From Euptelea pleiosperma (taxonomy: Eukaryota; Streptophyta; Magnoliopsida; Ranunculales; Eupteleaceae), in contig CM068543.1 in NCBI GenBank assembly GCA_035048495.1, forward strand, positions 21,689,751-21,753,750: a stretch of DNA of 64,000 nt, given 5' to 3'. Numbering within the stretch: the first letter of the stretch is position 1; each line of letters starts with the position of its first letter. This document shows positions 1 through 12,674 of the stretch, piece by piece. The position numbers were made by a program, and so were the translations under genes. Under the pieces are notes generated by a model that made no database searches, was not told the DNA's origin, and was given only the letters and a program-made list of their open reading frames with translations.

Positions 1-298
1 TTGTTTAATTCATAAAAAAAAAAAATATCAGGTTTACCAACAATGGCTTTTATTTTTATTTTTAATCTCCTCTTTTCATGTTTGATTTGGGGTTTGGGTA
101 TTGGCCTAAACCCAAACCCTTGTTCTAAGGTTCAAGAAAAGGGCACTTTTGTCCATTAATTCGGAATTTGGTAATCAACTCGGGTCAACACTGGTCAAAT
201 GACAGTGGACCGAGTAATAGGGGGTATGTCAGCTTTTTCAAATTATGGGGGGTATGTCAAATTTTTAAAATAACATGGGGGGTATGTCAAAAATGTCC
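1..298. mobile_element. Right terminal arm of a Mutator-like foldback element cut by the window start
   Basis: The stretch matches, in the same order, the right arm of the complete elements at 23872-25208 and 46809-47666. It contains the TTTGGGGTTTGGG block, TTGTTCTAAGGTT, the GGTCAAATGACAGTGGACCGAG block and three GGTATGTCA repeats ending in GTCAAAAATGTCC. The left part lies outside the window, so the target duplication cannot be checked. Confidence 0.8.
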
Positions 299-325
299 AT
301 ATCTTTTATTTTTAAAATCCAAAGT

Positions 326-3190
326 ACCTTTTTGCACCTTCAATGAAACAGCTTGCTGCTGCTGCTCCGTCAATCCCCTTGCAACACCTGTAACATAGCC
401 TTATCTGAAGGACCGTATGTTTTTAGTCAATGCTATAAGATACTACAAACTCTATGGGAGTTTTGGTGTCTGTTGATCAAGTGACTTTTGCCAAACACTC
501 TTGGGTTCAAGGATGAAAGTCTCCGGATCAGAGGCTGGATATCGGTAGGCTCATATCCGGATTGGACCAGGATCAGCCCATCTCACCCGAGACAAAGTGA
601 GACTCCTTTGTAAAATAGTGATCTCGATTGGGGTGAGACATGCCTGGTTTGGATTGGATCGGTGAGCTCTGATCCCTATCCGGATCGCCCGATCCAGACC
701 GGGATTGGCCGAGACTTTGAACCATCCTTGGGTGTGCCACCTTCACATGCATTTGGTGAGGAGGCTTATAAGTCCAAAAGATTCAAGTTTAAGGTATTCA
801 TAGATGGCAAATTCAACTTTTCGATTTTTGATGATTTAGGCTGTTTTGATGCAATCAGTGTAAAAACCTTAATTACAAATAAGATTTTGGTTGAATTCTC
901 TATGGATTATCTTCGAAGATTTGGAAGAATGAAGCTCAAACTTTGCAGATGTTGTTTCGACTTCTTTCGAATGATTTGAAGCTTATGTGTAAAAACCTTG
1001 GCAGTTTCGAAGCTTATTCTAGCCCAATTATTTAGATTGGTTAAATTATATATTTAATCGTATAATTATAACAATGTTAAATGGTGCGACTATTGGCAAA
1101 CTACCTATGCTATATGAGGTGGCAATGTAGGTTTAAGTTAAAATCAGTGGAAGGTGCAATGAGCGACACAAAAACATGGAACAGAGTAACAAGAACTAGT
1201 TATAATTGAAATGCGAGTAGTGTGGAACACAAATCAATTGTACCCGAAGATCGAGTTATCTATAGGGATAAACCTTGCATGACCATGATAGAATATCAGA
1301 CTTATATGGATGGGACATGACCATTCATTACTATGCTTAAGAGACCTTATGGTTCATAACTAAGGTCTAGTGAAAAAGACCGTAAGAATGAAGGTAAAGC
1401 CTCCACCCAACTGATTCCTTGCAGCCCAAGAACCGCAAAGAAATAGGTAAGTGAACCTATCGATCTTGATTTGATATCCACCGATAAATATTATCCAATG
1501 ACCCCTGAAAATAACTGGAAGAAGAACCTTTATCACCATAGTACACTCCGATGGGGCTAGTAAAAGATGAACCAAGATTGCTTGATTTTATGTTATCATT
1601 TAGATATTCCATTTATTATTGAGGACTCGTAGTTTATCTTGTTTTTGCATTCGTTATATGTTTTACTTTCATGTTTCCTTTATATATATTTTGTGATGCA
1701 GCATGAAACAATAACGAGATATGACCAACGTCAATATCTCGAGGTTTGGAATCCACCAAACAGAGAAGAACTCTCAAATGAGCTAAATCATAAATCTTAT
1801 TGAATAAAAACTATCTTTGCCTTTCGGCTTATAACCTATTTAATGGAAAACGAAAATAAGCAAAAGAGAAAAATTCTTAAAAATGACAAAATCTAACTAA
1901 GCATGAAAACTGATAATACAAGCGCCTAGAAACATGTCAGAATCGACGGTGAGTGATTTTGACATGTATAATCAAAGTTATTGCTAAAACAAAAACTTCT
2001 TAAAATTGCAAAAACTGCCGTTTTCATCCCCTAAACGATGGAATTTGGCCTTGTGTGGTTCTGACACTGTTGACAATTCCATTAATACCTGTTACGTCTT
2101 TTTTTCATCAACAAGTCCGTTAATGCACGTTGTGTCCCTTTAATATCGTTTGAGCTTTTGACAATCCAAAATCTCCATGAAAGAATCCACTACTTGTTCT
2201 ACATCATTTTGGATTCTTACCATCTTTGAATAATTTCATAAATAATTTTTGTTGGTTTATGTGATGTTTTGTTGAGCATAATGTTGCATTTATCATGTTT
2301 TGGATATAGGTCAAGTTACTCGGATATAACCTTCACATGATGGGCGGATGGAAGCAAGGAGGGGAAATGTGTTGGCACAATTGAGTTGATGGGCCCTGGG
2401 CCAATGCCCATCTACTAGTACAACAATATTTGATATTCATATATGTATATATTTTATATATTAACCCAATGGTATTTTGGGTTTTACAGCATGAAACCTA
2501 TTTTGTAATTGGACTCTTTAATAGCTCCATTGACTGCATGAATGTTTAACTCAGTGGACCTACATCCGTTCAATTTGACCACAAAAAAAAAAATGCTCAA
2601 ATCCAAATGGATAGATTCATCACATGAAAAATGCTCAAATCAAATGGCTGGCTATATTTTGTGTATATGTCCACCAAGGTGGCCAAGCATTCATGGATCA
2701 GACGCGCGGCATGGAAGAGTTGTCACATGGCATTCAATGGTGAATAGTATTGACTTGTATTTCTCTCTTGATCTCTCTTCTCTCATCTCTCTTCTCTCGT
2801 CTCCTCTCTCTTATTTGTTGGAACTTTTTGTGGTAGTATGGCTTGGCAAGACATTTTCATGCAACACATTCCAATGAGCACACAACTATTGAAAATCCTC
2901 CAATTCATAGGACCTATATTTCTCTCTATGGGTGAGATATTAGGAGCATGATTTAAAAATGGCTGTTATAACGGATTTGGACCTCCCCCATTACAATGTG
3001 TACCATTTTAACGCTCTGAATATAACGGTCGTTGTTTTTCGTTATAACAAAAATAACGACCATTATTTTCTGAGAAAATTTGTGATAAAAAATTCTCATT
3101 ATTTCCATTGATTTTGGTTATATATTTTATTGAAAATTTGAAATTCAAAATTTGAATTTTGGATTTTGTGCCGTTATTTTCTCATTTTTT
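326..3190. repeat. Duplicated 2.9-kb segment, copy A
   Basis: Nearly the whole stretch aligns collinearly with 19073-22795. Shared landmarks are the GCTTGCTGCTGCTCCGTC block, the GACAAAGTGAGACTCC block, the GATTATCTTCGAAGATTTGG block and the AACAATAACGAGATATGACC block. It has no coding frame that both copies preserve, so it is probably non-coding or an unrecognised transposon family. This copy lacks the 850-bp insertion found in copy B and shows the empty site near 2500-2512. The short open frames inside (662-979, for example) are not conserved. Confidence 0.85.
2947..3190. mobile_element. Truncated palindromic hAT-like MITE (CGGCCGTTATAACGG family)
   Basis: It starts CATGATTTAAAAATGG and contains the GTTATAACGG and GAAATTCAAAATTTG blocks of the family. 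The left flank ATTAGGAG is the same as at the left end of the complete copy 22547-22914, so this insertion predates the segmental duplication. The right end is missing. Confidence 0.65.
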
Positions 3191-3754
3191 ATGGTTCAGA
3201 AGTTGAACCAGAACATCCATGTGAAGAAGATGAAGTTAAAAAAAAAAAAAACATGGGCCTTTAAGTGAAGCCCACAAACCATAAACCATATTAATTATGG
3301 ACAACCCATATGGCTAGCCCATTTCTACTACAATAAAATATATAAATAAAATAAGTAAATAATAATAAGATAAAATAATTGTGGTGTCCAATACCAATAA
3401 AGTTGTGACACTTGTACTTTGAGAATCCAACAAATCCAACGGCCAGATTTGTGGTGTGATTGGGCCCATTAAATGGTGGACCACATTTGGTCCATCAAGT
3501 GATGGATCACCTAGGAGTCATCATCATGACTGATTTTAGTGGGTGGACCCACAAAATTACATCAAACATTTCATGGGTTCATAAACCCACAAATTTGGAT
3601 TTTTATATTTGGGTCAAGCATCATACGGTTAATGGTCGCCAATAATATTGTTCTTCCAAACAATGCTAAAAACCCATGAGTAATAACAAACTGTGAAAAA
3701 TACTTCAATCCGACAAATAAAAATTAATAATAAAGCTGAACGTTAGTAGGTAGG
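3191..3754. other. Gene-free AT-rich stretch
   Basis: I see no gene or element with definable ends here. The block around 3450-3620 has GGACCACATTTGGTCCATC-type palindromic bits resembling the foldback families elsewhere in the window. Confidence 0.5.
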
Positions 3755-4713
3755 TTGACCTAGGGTCATTTAGTAATATTGACCAATTAACATATTTTGA
3801 CCCCAGTTGACTAGTGTTGATCTGGGTTAATCAAACATAATCTCAATCGATTAATTTGGACCCAGATTGAATAGATTTGACAAAAGTGGATTAGGTTTGA
3901 CCAGAATAGGCAAATTGACTTATTATGACTTTGGTTGACCAATTGATAAATTTTGACCTTAGTTGACCAGTGTTGGTCCGAGTTGATCAAAATTAGCCCA
4001 GGTGAACCAGATTAGGCCCCAATTGAAAGACTTGACTTGAATTGGACTAGAGTAATAGTAAGTTGACCAAACTAAGATAGGTTTCTACATTTGGCTTAAC
4101 TTAGTCACATTGACTAGGGTAAACTATACTAACTTCTTTTGAATAATTTTGATAAGATACAAGTAATAGTATATAAGTTTAAGTAACTACCTAACATCGT
4201 ATAACTATTTTAACTAGTTTGCTTAGATGTTAGATCAATTAATTTTACTAGTTCGATTAGACCGACCTATTGATTAGTTGATTAGTTGGACTTTGGATGA
4301 TTATAATGGCTAGTTTGATCTATCTAGTAGGTTAATAAAAGTTCAATTTTGCTAGGTTTGACTATATTAGTTAACTAGTTTAACTTAGGTTGACTATAAC
4401 GACTAGTCTAATTAGTCTACTAAGTTGGCAAAATTTTTAGTTGACGAATTTGATTAGGTTGGACTAGACTGATTAGTACCCAGATTAACTAAGGTTGACT
4501 ATGTTGATTAGTTGACTGATCGGATTAGGATTGAACTAAATGGATTAGTTAACCAGTGGACTAGCTGAATAGACTTGATCTACATTGTACTAGTTGCCTA
4601 GACTTGATTAGTGTTGTCTTAATGTTAATTCGCTGACCGAAATAAATTTTATTTGACCTAAATTTGTGTCTTTAAAATTGACTAGGATTAAATAAGTTCC
4701 ACTTAAGTTGACC
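3755..4713 (+). repeat. Degenerate TTGAC-rich tract
   Basis: I count 21 TTGAC pentamers on the + strand, mostly TTGACC or TTGACT, and essentially none on the other strand. Words such as TTGATTAG, TTGACTAGG and GTTGACC recur at irregular short intervals. This looks like a strongly decayed tandem repeat with one strand polarity. TTGACC/T is also the core of the plant W-box bound by WRKY factors, but a regulatory role here is not shown. Confidence 0.6.
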
Positions 4714-7328
4714 CTAGGGTTTCATTTTAAATATCAAGTTTTGTTCATTTTAATAAATTTATAGTGAACTTAGGGTTTAATCTTCTAATTCAATTGAATT
4801 TCTTCTTCTCTTTGTATTTTGTCATCAATTACTAAGAAATGGAGCTACACAAGGAAAAGAGTATAGACTGAGATTTGAGGTAACAGAGCTATGTTGAGAG
4901 ATCCTCGAAACATTGAGGCTATGATTGAAATAGCAAAAGAGTAAGCCAAACTTGTATCTAGTGCAAGACCTTTTGGATTAGCGTTATAAGGTGGATGACT
5001 TCTTATCCTCTTAATAATCGTCTCATATTTATGAAGTTATGAATTAAGTTAGAAAATCTAATTATTTTCTAAAACTTAAAATTTCTAACTATCTATCGAG
5101 TTTTTAAAAGGAGAATTTTAAAAAGTCAAAAGTATTTTGAGAGATTTTTATCGAAACACCTCTCTTTATTTTATTTAATGAAAGAAAAGAGTGATTGTAC
5201 GTGGTTTGATATCAATTGTGAGTGAATATGGGATGGGAGTTCCCAGTTGATTGAAGTATGTGGTGCGTAAAGTCTCCAATTTAGTGGGTGATGGTGATAG
5301 ACTGTCCAGGACTTAGAACTTGATTATAGATAGATCGGGTGATGGTGATAGGCCACCCGATATATTTTGGATGATGAGTGTCACATGAGCTTCAACGCGT
5401 GATAATCCGTATGAGGGAAGCTGGTCCCAAGACGATGGAACATATAAGATGTGACAGGGAAATTCAACACACATATTTGTATGCAAAAGTTAATTCCAAA
5501 AGAGAAAGAATGTTATTTTGATTAAGAATCTTTAATTATTATTTATATTACATAATATATCACTAGGTGATCTGGAAAATGATCAGTTGAACTACTGTAG
5601 GAGTGATTCGATGCTATTGTTCGGAAGTAACGGATTTCTTTAAGATACGAATAATGATCATGTTCTCTTAGGTAGAATGGACATATTTTTTAGAATACTC
5701 TCATTATTCATATCCAGAAAGTTCTAGTTCTCTTTTATAGATTACTATCTTTGTAGTGGTACGTCTTGGAAGTCTAGATCTGATAGAGGTTTACATTGTA
5801 TGCCTCAATGAGGCGATAGACGTGAGGGGTACGGTTCGCCGGTCCCTAGATAGTTTAAGGATTCTTGAAATGTCTGCAGACGTCGAACGATTGAACATCA
5901 TTATTCTTTTGACCTGTGTATTCAGTGTCATGGTCAAAGGCCTTCTCCTGAGCCTAAATTCATGGGCTTGTAGTGTGCTCCTCACACACAACGGCAAATA
6001 TCCGTCCGACCGCAAATCAGGATATCAACGGTGGGGTTCCACACTGGTTAAGTATTGGAACAAAAGTTAATTACTAGACTAGAGCTGATACTAGTCGTGA
6101 CCTCTTTACTCTAAAATGAATAGACTACCCGCCTTGTGTTATTAATAGTTGATGATGGATGAGATATAGATGTTATTGATATAATGTTTAAAATGCTATT
6201 TAACTTTCAATTTTATTAGTACGTTTTAAATTCTGTCATTTATTGATAAATAAAGTTGTTTAGTTTGACTTTTCGTTCTTGTACTTTTGTTTCTTTCAAA
6301 ATGAAACGTATTTTCTTGTTATATTATTTTGTATTCATGATGATTATATTTAGGATACTTGGTTACCTGCAAGCTTTTTCAAAAAGCTTACACCCCCCAG
6401 TTCTCTTGCAGAGAAGAACCTATGGACTTATTCAGGCTTGTTTTGAAGTAAAGTCTAGTTGCAGTAAAGTAGATTTCAGGTTGTGAACTCATGATTGAGT
6501 ATATATTTATATTTAGAATATTTAAATTCTTGTTTAGAAGTATATATCATTAACTTTACACTTTATCTCTATTATATAATGTCGAGTAGGTCTGCACTTC
6601 TGCATTTAATAAAAAAAAAATCTCCTAAAATTTATAACTTGGGTTAGATGTAAGAGTGCAAATGCCTTACGTGCCTTGGATTTAAACATTGGATTCAAGA
6701 CACGTGGCTAAGTCCTCGATATTCGTGTAGTCCAAATTCGGGGCGTTACAGTTATTTTGTGAGATTACCAAAGTATTATTATTATTATTTTTAAAAGAAC
6801 CTTTTATGTATTGTTGTATATTAAGAGTATGGTGAATGAAAGGGCCCATGGGTATGGTACTCCTTAAGCCCATCGGATAGTACCCTAATAAGTTAATTAG
6901 CCAATTTATGCCTTAGTTAATGTGTTAAGGTTCACCATACAAAGTCGCTCACAATTATTCAAATCTTGTAGGTGAGTCCCTAATGTCTGAATTGTCTACG
7001 CAAGTGTTCAATGATTCACTACGGGCCCACCAATTATGGATTATATAGAATGTGACTAATATAAGTATATTAGGGTCATTTGTGGGTCCCACATCTTAGT
7101 GTTCATTATGCTTGTAATACATCAAGTTCGTTATCAGTAGTTACCCAGAGTGGTGTCAGGTGTTTGAGAAATCCCTATGTGACATTATATAAGAGTTCTT
7201 ATCTAAGTTCTGCAAATTTCATGCGATGCATTAGGATAAAGAATTGTAAGCAATATCGAAATGACTAAGTTACCTCCTAGTGGTGATTTACACTAATACC
7301 CTTGCCAAAGGTTCAGGGTATTACAATA
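4714..7328. other. Gene-free decayed repeat region, possibly LTR-derived
   Basis: No open frame here resembles a known protein. The phrases GGGTGATGGTGATAG (twice near 5290-5350), GGGGCGTTACA near 6740 and a similar AGGGTATTACA near 7315 resemble the ends of degraded plant LTR retrotransposons. I could not find paired LTRs or a target duplication. Confidence 0.35.
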
Positions 7329-7728
7329 GCGCAATTAAATGTCTTTATAAAAAAAAATTACTTTATTTAAACTACTTATAAAAAAGATAACCAAGCACCC
7401 TTTCGAACAGGGCGCGTTTGCAACTTACGGATACCCTTTGAAGCTGTCTGCAACTTATAGATGCCCTTTCAAAGGGCGTCGGCTTAACTTTTTTTTTTTT
7501 TATAAATTCTAAAATATGAGGTGTGTCATCATTTCCTATGGATAGAAATTACAAATCAAGATGAATTTTAGTATGTAGGTCTACCTAAGGATCGACGAGA
7601 GAAACGTACATCTATACTGTCAATAGTCTCTAAGAATGTGCCATGCGATTAGTGATTTATAAGTGTTGGATTGGAGTCATTTTTGCATGGGTTGATTTTT
7701 AAAGCATGGGAATTTGACCAATATTTGG

Positions 7729-7933
7729 GGACAAATCTAGTCTGCAACTGTTTGCAGACTTAAAAGTATGCAAACATGGTATCCACCATTGAACGCTCCT
7801 TGAAAAACCTGTTTTTAATTTATAATTTTCTTTTTGAAAACATTGAAAAAACACGTTTTTCAAGGACATCCAACAGTACCGACAATGTTTGCATACTTGT
7901 AAGTCTGCAAACAGTTGCTGACTAGATTCGTCC
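7729..7933. mobile_element. 205-bp Mutator-like MITE with 9-bp target duplication
   Basis: Inverted ends are GGACAAATCTAGTCTGCAAC on the left and the complement of GACTAGATTCGTCC on the right, and the inverted match runs about 45 bp (GTTTGCAGACTT.AAGTATGCAAAC). The direct flanking repeat AATATTTGG occurs at 7720-7728 and 7934-7942. It sits inside an older foldback sequence of the GATTAGTGATTT family (about 7600-7985). Confidence 0.85.
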
Positions 7934-8330
7934 AATATTTGGCTACAAGGATCTAAAGGTTTGAAATCACTAATCATGATGTTTTTTGGTTTATATGCAA
8001 CTCAAGGTACATTTTGGCAAATGACAATCAAACGTTGATGATGGACCATATTATGTGCCACATGTCACTCTTAGCAGTATAGTTAGTGTTCTGGTACTTC
8101 TCTTTGCAACTAAATCAACAAGCTTTTCACTTCTTTTTATATTCTATATAATTTTTGTCATCCATATTCAGTATTTTAATGTAGAATTTAATTTTATGTG
8201 TTTACACATTTAGCTATTTTATCTGAATTCTCATAGCAGAGGCAAACGATTGCACGCGCAAATGAATTTGCACACCGCGATTGCACGTCCACATTCCAAA
8301 CACACCCTAAGAAAGATAATTTTATTTGAA

Positions 8331-9149
8331 GGGTCGGGCTCTATTGACAGCCATAAAGTGATAGGATTCAATACATGACACAATTATGTGCCACATGGCA
8401 CACTCTTAAGAGGGATCTGACCGTATGGATATTTTACAATCCCTAAGTGGACCTACGAACCAAAATTCAGCATGATTAGTGATTTTTAGACGTTGGATCT
8501 TTGTACCTCAAATACTACTATAATTCCCACAGTTGAGATCAACCCATGAAAATAAGTCCAATCCAACGTCTAGAAATCACTAATCAGGCTGAATTATGGC
8601 TTGTAGGTCCACCTAGGAAAAATCTATGATACCGACTTCGGTATCAAAATTTTGATGCCGAAGTCCCTCAATTTGCCACGTAATAGACTCTTTCGGGCCC
8701 ACTGACTCCATGAATATTTGGCCCACATCTTGGTGGACCCACACACCAAAAATCAGCGTGATTAGTGATTTCTAGCCATTGAATTTGAGCACTTTTTCAT
8801 CATGGGCTTGGAACCACTTCATAGGCATGTTCATAAAGTCCATGATGAAAAGTACTCAAATCCTACGGCTAGAAATCACCAATCACACTGATTTTTGGTG
8901 TGTGGGTCCACCAAGATGTGGGCCAAATATTCATGGAGTTAGTGGGCCCGAAAGAGTCTACTTCGTGGCAAATTGAGGGACTTCGGCATCAAAATTTTGA
9001 TACTGAAGCTGGTATCGAAGAACAACCCGTCCACCTAGGGGTTGACCAAACATCAATACGGTCAGAGTCCTCCAATAATGTGCCACGTGGTATATATTGT
9101 GTCCTGTACAGAATCCTGTCATTTTAGGGCTGTCAACGGAGCCTGACCC
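8331..9149. mobile_element. Long foldback element (outer), Mutator-like
   Basis: The two arms are inverted copies starting GGGTCGGGCTC and ending GAGCCTGACCC. They continue through TTGACAGCC.TAAA, the GACCGTAT.GAT block and GTCCACCTAGG. Flanks TTATTTGAA (8322-8330) and TTATTTTAA (9150-9158) match at 8 of 9 bases, fitting an aged 9-bp target duplication. A second foldback element is nested at 8618-9028. Confidence 0.7.
8618..9028. mobile_element. Nested foldback element with 11-bp flanking repeat
   Basis: This near-perfect palindrome is centred at about 8830. The arms carry GGTATCAAAATTTTGATGCC, the TTCGGGCCCACTGACTCC block, the CCACATCTTGGTGGACC block and the AGTGATTTCTAGCC block. It is flanked by GTCCACCTAGG at 8607-8617 and 9029-9039, consistent with insertion into the outer element. 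Confidence 0.7.
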
Positions 9150-9489
9150 TTATTTTAAACTCTTTTAACAAAGTTTGTCAAGTGTACCCACCAGAGACCT
9201 GTATGTGTGGAAGAGTCGTTCGGACTCAAATTCCAAGAATCCAAAATGGACCCCACTTGACCCCTCAAGGTCATGGATATGACTCTTCAGCATGGATGTC
9301 TATCAATATTAACGTTGACTATGCGACGTAGCACCCTAGGTTTGTGTTTGATTAATAGACATGAGACCTATCTGTAACTGGTATGCTTATGTAACTGAAA
9401 ATAGCAAATGGTCAGAACGATGAAAATTTTAACAATGTGGAGTGTCTATACCTTTCCGTTTACAGGTGGGGCTGCCTCTTTTTTATTTT

Positions 9490-10790
9490 TATACTAGTAA
9501 TGAAAGCCCATGCTAGTAAAGCACGGGTGGAAATAGAAAATACAAACTATCAATAATTAATTTTTATATCTACATCTAATTGTAGTAGGAAATAATACAG
9601 AAAAATTGCTTAACTATTCCCTTTCCCTTCATCCTCTCTAAACATTATAAGAAAATGAAAAAAATTGCTAACACTAAAATAAAATAAAAAATAAGTTTTT
9701 ACAATCTTCATTTTTACATTCAAGCATCGCACAACAGCACATCCACTATGTCCATAATAGTGACGACCCTTTTATCAGTTCTCCCATCTTCATATTATTT
9801 TTATTCATAATCCTCTCTTCATTATCTTCAACAACATCCCCTTAGCATGTAAAACATGATAAGAAAAGAAAGAAAAGGGCTAACAATGGAAGAAAATAAA
9901 AAAATTCATAATCTTCATTTTTACCTTCAAAGATTTATACAATCCTAAAAAATTGAAACCCTACAAATAAACTAACAATCATTCTAGAGTCTAAACATAA
10001 ACATGAATGTAAATGATTGAATAATAATTCTTTTAGAGGCCCAAATCAAGTATTCAGCAGAGACGACTCATTGAAGGAAAAAAAATTTTAGAAGATGGTA
10101 AAGATATTGAACCATATTGGCTTTTCTCCTGCTTTTGTGTCTTTGTCATTCAAAAAAGCTTAGTCGGTGAGAGAAAATGTGAGAACCCCGCCTAAACCCT
10201 AATATTTATATATGACCAAATTAATGACTAATTAAATGGACATTTATTTATTAACGAAATATAGAGAGACATTAGATATCAATAATAGAACTGATGTTAA
10301 TGGGAAAAACGCTTCAATTGAAACAAAAATAGAATGTTGTGAAAATTGAAGGAAGGAGATGGAAAGTCATTAGAAGGCCATAATAGAAGGCGGTGGTAAT
10401 GGGATAAACGTTTTGATTGAAACATAAATAGAAGGTTGTGAATGTTATGTTTTGAAAAATAAAAGGGTGTTAAGAGACGTTGAGAAAGACGAATTTAAGA
10501 ACGAATGAATAAATAATTTAAGAATGAAGAGAGAATTAAGGAATAAATAATTGAAATTTTAAAGAAAAATAAATTGAGTTGGTTAGAAAGTCTAAAAAGT
10601 CTTTAATGTTTAAGGTGCATTACTTAAAGTGTGAAGAGGTATTTTTGGAAAAGATAAAAATGCAGGGTAGAGTCAAGTGGATGAGAGAGGAAAGAGAATT
10701 TTAGGTTGTTGACATGACACTCTGCATGAGGACAGTGCCACGTCAACTTTATGTGGGGGAGAGAGAACGATCGCTACTCGCTTCTCTGCT
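9490..10790. other. Gene-free AT-rich stretch with a Helitron-like opening motif
   Basis: The phrase TACTAGTAATGAAAGCCCATGC with AAAGCACGGGTGG at 9495-9530 resembles the start of some plant Helitron-like elements, and similar GGCCCGTGCCCACGG words follow from 10810. I cannot define the 3' hairpin or the AT insertion site. No coding sequence is evident. Confidence 0.3.
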
Positions 10791-10805
10791 ATACTATAGA
10801 CAAGT

Positions 10806-11490
10806 AAATGGCCCGTGCCCACGGCACTCTCCGACAAAAGAGTTTGCAAAAATTAGGTGCCTTCGGCACTCAAACGGTAAACAGACTGGGGCGTTAACTT
10901 TTTTCCATTATAACGACTGTTAAGGAAAAAATGGGAAAATAACAAAAAATAATGGTGTTAAAATTTAAATTTTGAATTTCAAATTTTTAATAAATTGAGG
11001 TCAAATGAGTGGGAGTGAATGAATAAATGAGGGGGGATTGAGTGGCTGAAATCGAACCGTCCACATTAGATGGATGGATTTGATCTCAACCATTATTTAT
11101 CTTATGAAGCAAGATAAGATATGAGAATACAATTGAGTTGTCTTGTTATATGCGTGGGTGGCCCGTGCCCACGGTACTTTCCGACAAAGTGTTTGTCAAA
11201 ATTGGGTGGGAGTTAATCTCAGCCATCGATATGAAGTATAGTGGATCTCAGCCACTCATTATTGAAGCCATATAAGATAAGAGGGGTATAAGACAACCAC
11301 GGTCATTTGTTATATAGATAGTGGGTGACCCGTGCCCATGGCACTCACCAACAAAGCGTTTGTCAAAATTGGGTGTGAATGGCTGAGATCCACCATCTAT
11401 TTGGGGGATAAGATCTCAGCCCTTCTTTGTCTAAATAGATAAGAGGGGGTATAAGTGGGGAGACAACTTCCCTATTTTGTTATATAGATA
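10806..11490 (+). repeat. Three tandem units with GGCCCGTGCCCACGGCAC heads
   Basis: Near-identical heads (GGCCCGTGCCCACGGCACT, then CCGACAAAG.GTTTG and CAAAATTGGGTG) occur at about 10810, 11160 and 11330, and units end in TTGTTATATAGATAG-type sequence. The second and third units are about 167 bp apart. The first is enlarged by a piece of the palindromic hAT-like family (10875-10992). Confidence 0.6.
10875..10992. mobile_element. Partial palindromic hAT-like MITE
   Basis: It has the family signature ACGGTAAACAGACTGGGGCG, CCATTATAACGAC and the AATTTTGAATTTCAAATTT block, but the far end is missing. Confidence 0.5.
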
Positions 11491-11731
11491 TATAGATTTG
11501 ATAGTCCCTTCTGATATCTAGGTGGGGCTGCTTCTTTTGAGTTTTTTGGGCTGGGATATTGCAAGTTTGCAATCCCTTTTATTACGTTTCCCATCCACTT
11601 AACAAAAAGAAATTATTTTTTAATGATAAATCTGTCCCTTCTTTTAAATTGTACACCCACCCTTAAAAAAGAAGAAGAAGAGGAACTCACCGGCACCGCC
11701 ACCATGCACCTTGTTCAACTCCTCTCGCTCC

Positions 11732-11882
11732 CCTTTCTCTCTCTCTCTCTCTCTGCTGTCTCTCTCACTCTCTCCCTCTCTCTTTGTGTGTGTGCATGTC
11801 TCCCTCTCTCTCTCTTTCTCTCTATCTCTGCATGTGTGCGCACGTCTCTCTCTCTCTCTCTCTATGTTCATCTTTCTCTCTC
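11732..11882. repeat. Imperfect (CT)n/(GT)n microsatellite
   Basis: The stretch is almost pure TCTCTC with short GTGTGTGTGC interruptions. Open frames across it on both strands encode only Ser/Leu or Arg/Glu runs and are not genes. Confidence 0.9.
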
Positions 11883-12049
11883 CAGCGGTGGTATGGCGGC
11901 AATGGTATTGGTAGTGGTGGCGGTGGTAGAAGAAGAAGTTGTGTGGTGGTGGATGGGTGGAGAAATGATGAAGGAGAAGGTGGGTTCGTATTTAAACTTT
12001 AAAGTGGGCTATGACATAAAAAAATCAAAATTATGGTGGGTGGATAAAT

Positions 12050-12674
12050 AAAGTGGGTGGGTAGCATAAGAACGTGGGTGGCAATATCCCGGGGTCATTC
12101 TTTTTTCTTTGTTTATTTGTTTGTTTGTTAAGAAAAGTGCATCCCAGAAGATTCGCAACAAGAGTGACGAAGATACATCTTCCCGGGTTTTGAAGTTCGT
12201 CCTCTTTGTTCAGTCGGGGGCCGAATCCACACCATGTTCCGTGATGTTATATGATGAACGCATCGTTCTCAGAAAAAAAAAAAAAATCTCAGACTCCCAT
12301 CTGTAGACGACATATTGATCTACGCCAATTCACGTCGTGGCCCACTTCTTGAAAAAGATAGCACGCTCAATAATTTATATTCCAGTTAATCAACGGTTTA
12401 AACATTTCTGGCCCACAATGTGACATGAGGTGATGACCACCTTTTCTAAATGTAAATTTCTTTTGACTTTGCATTGTGGCGTTATTTGATTGACTCGACT
12501 TTCCGTATTTCTGCATGGCCATTTTATAACAACCATAGTCCAGCTAAATATCCATGCCGTCAGTGGGCCCACTGGAGGCGGCCGGTGAGTAACAAAAATG
12601 GCGTTTCCTCACGCCAAAAAGCAACAGGTATACCTTGTTGCATCTTTTTCCAATTTGTTTTATCTTGCAGCTAC
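12050..12674. other. Gene-free stretch
   Basis: I see no supported gene, only short chance open frames and fragments of GGCCCAC-type repeat sequence. Confidence 0.4.

Noticed and set aside
662..979. 105-codon open frame in the duplicated segment, copy A
   Set aside because: The frame is not preserved in the copy at 19.4-19.8 kb, so it is unlikely to be coding.
5756..6070. 104-codon open frame in the decayed repeat region
   Set aside because: No recognisable domain, surrounded by decayed repeat sequence, and no splice or promoter context.
6682..6873. 63-codon minus-strand open frame
   Set aside because: It lies in LTR-like decayed repeat sequence and has a low-complexity Asn run.
11623..12051. 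142-codon open frame
   Set aside because: It is mostly a CT microsatellite read as Ser/Leu, followed by Gly/Glu-rich low-complexity text; no gene signal.
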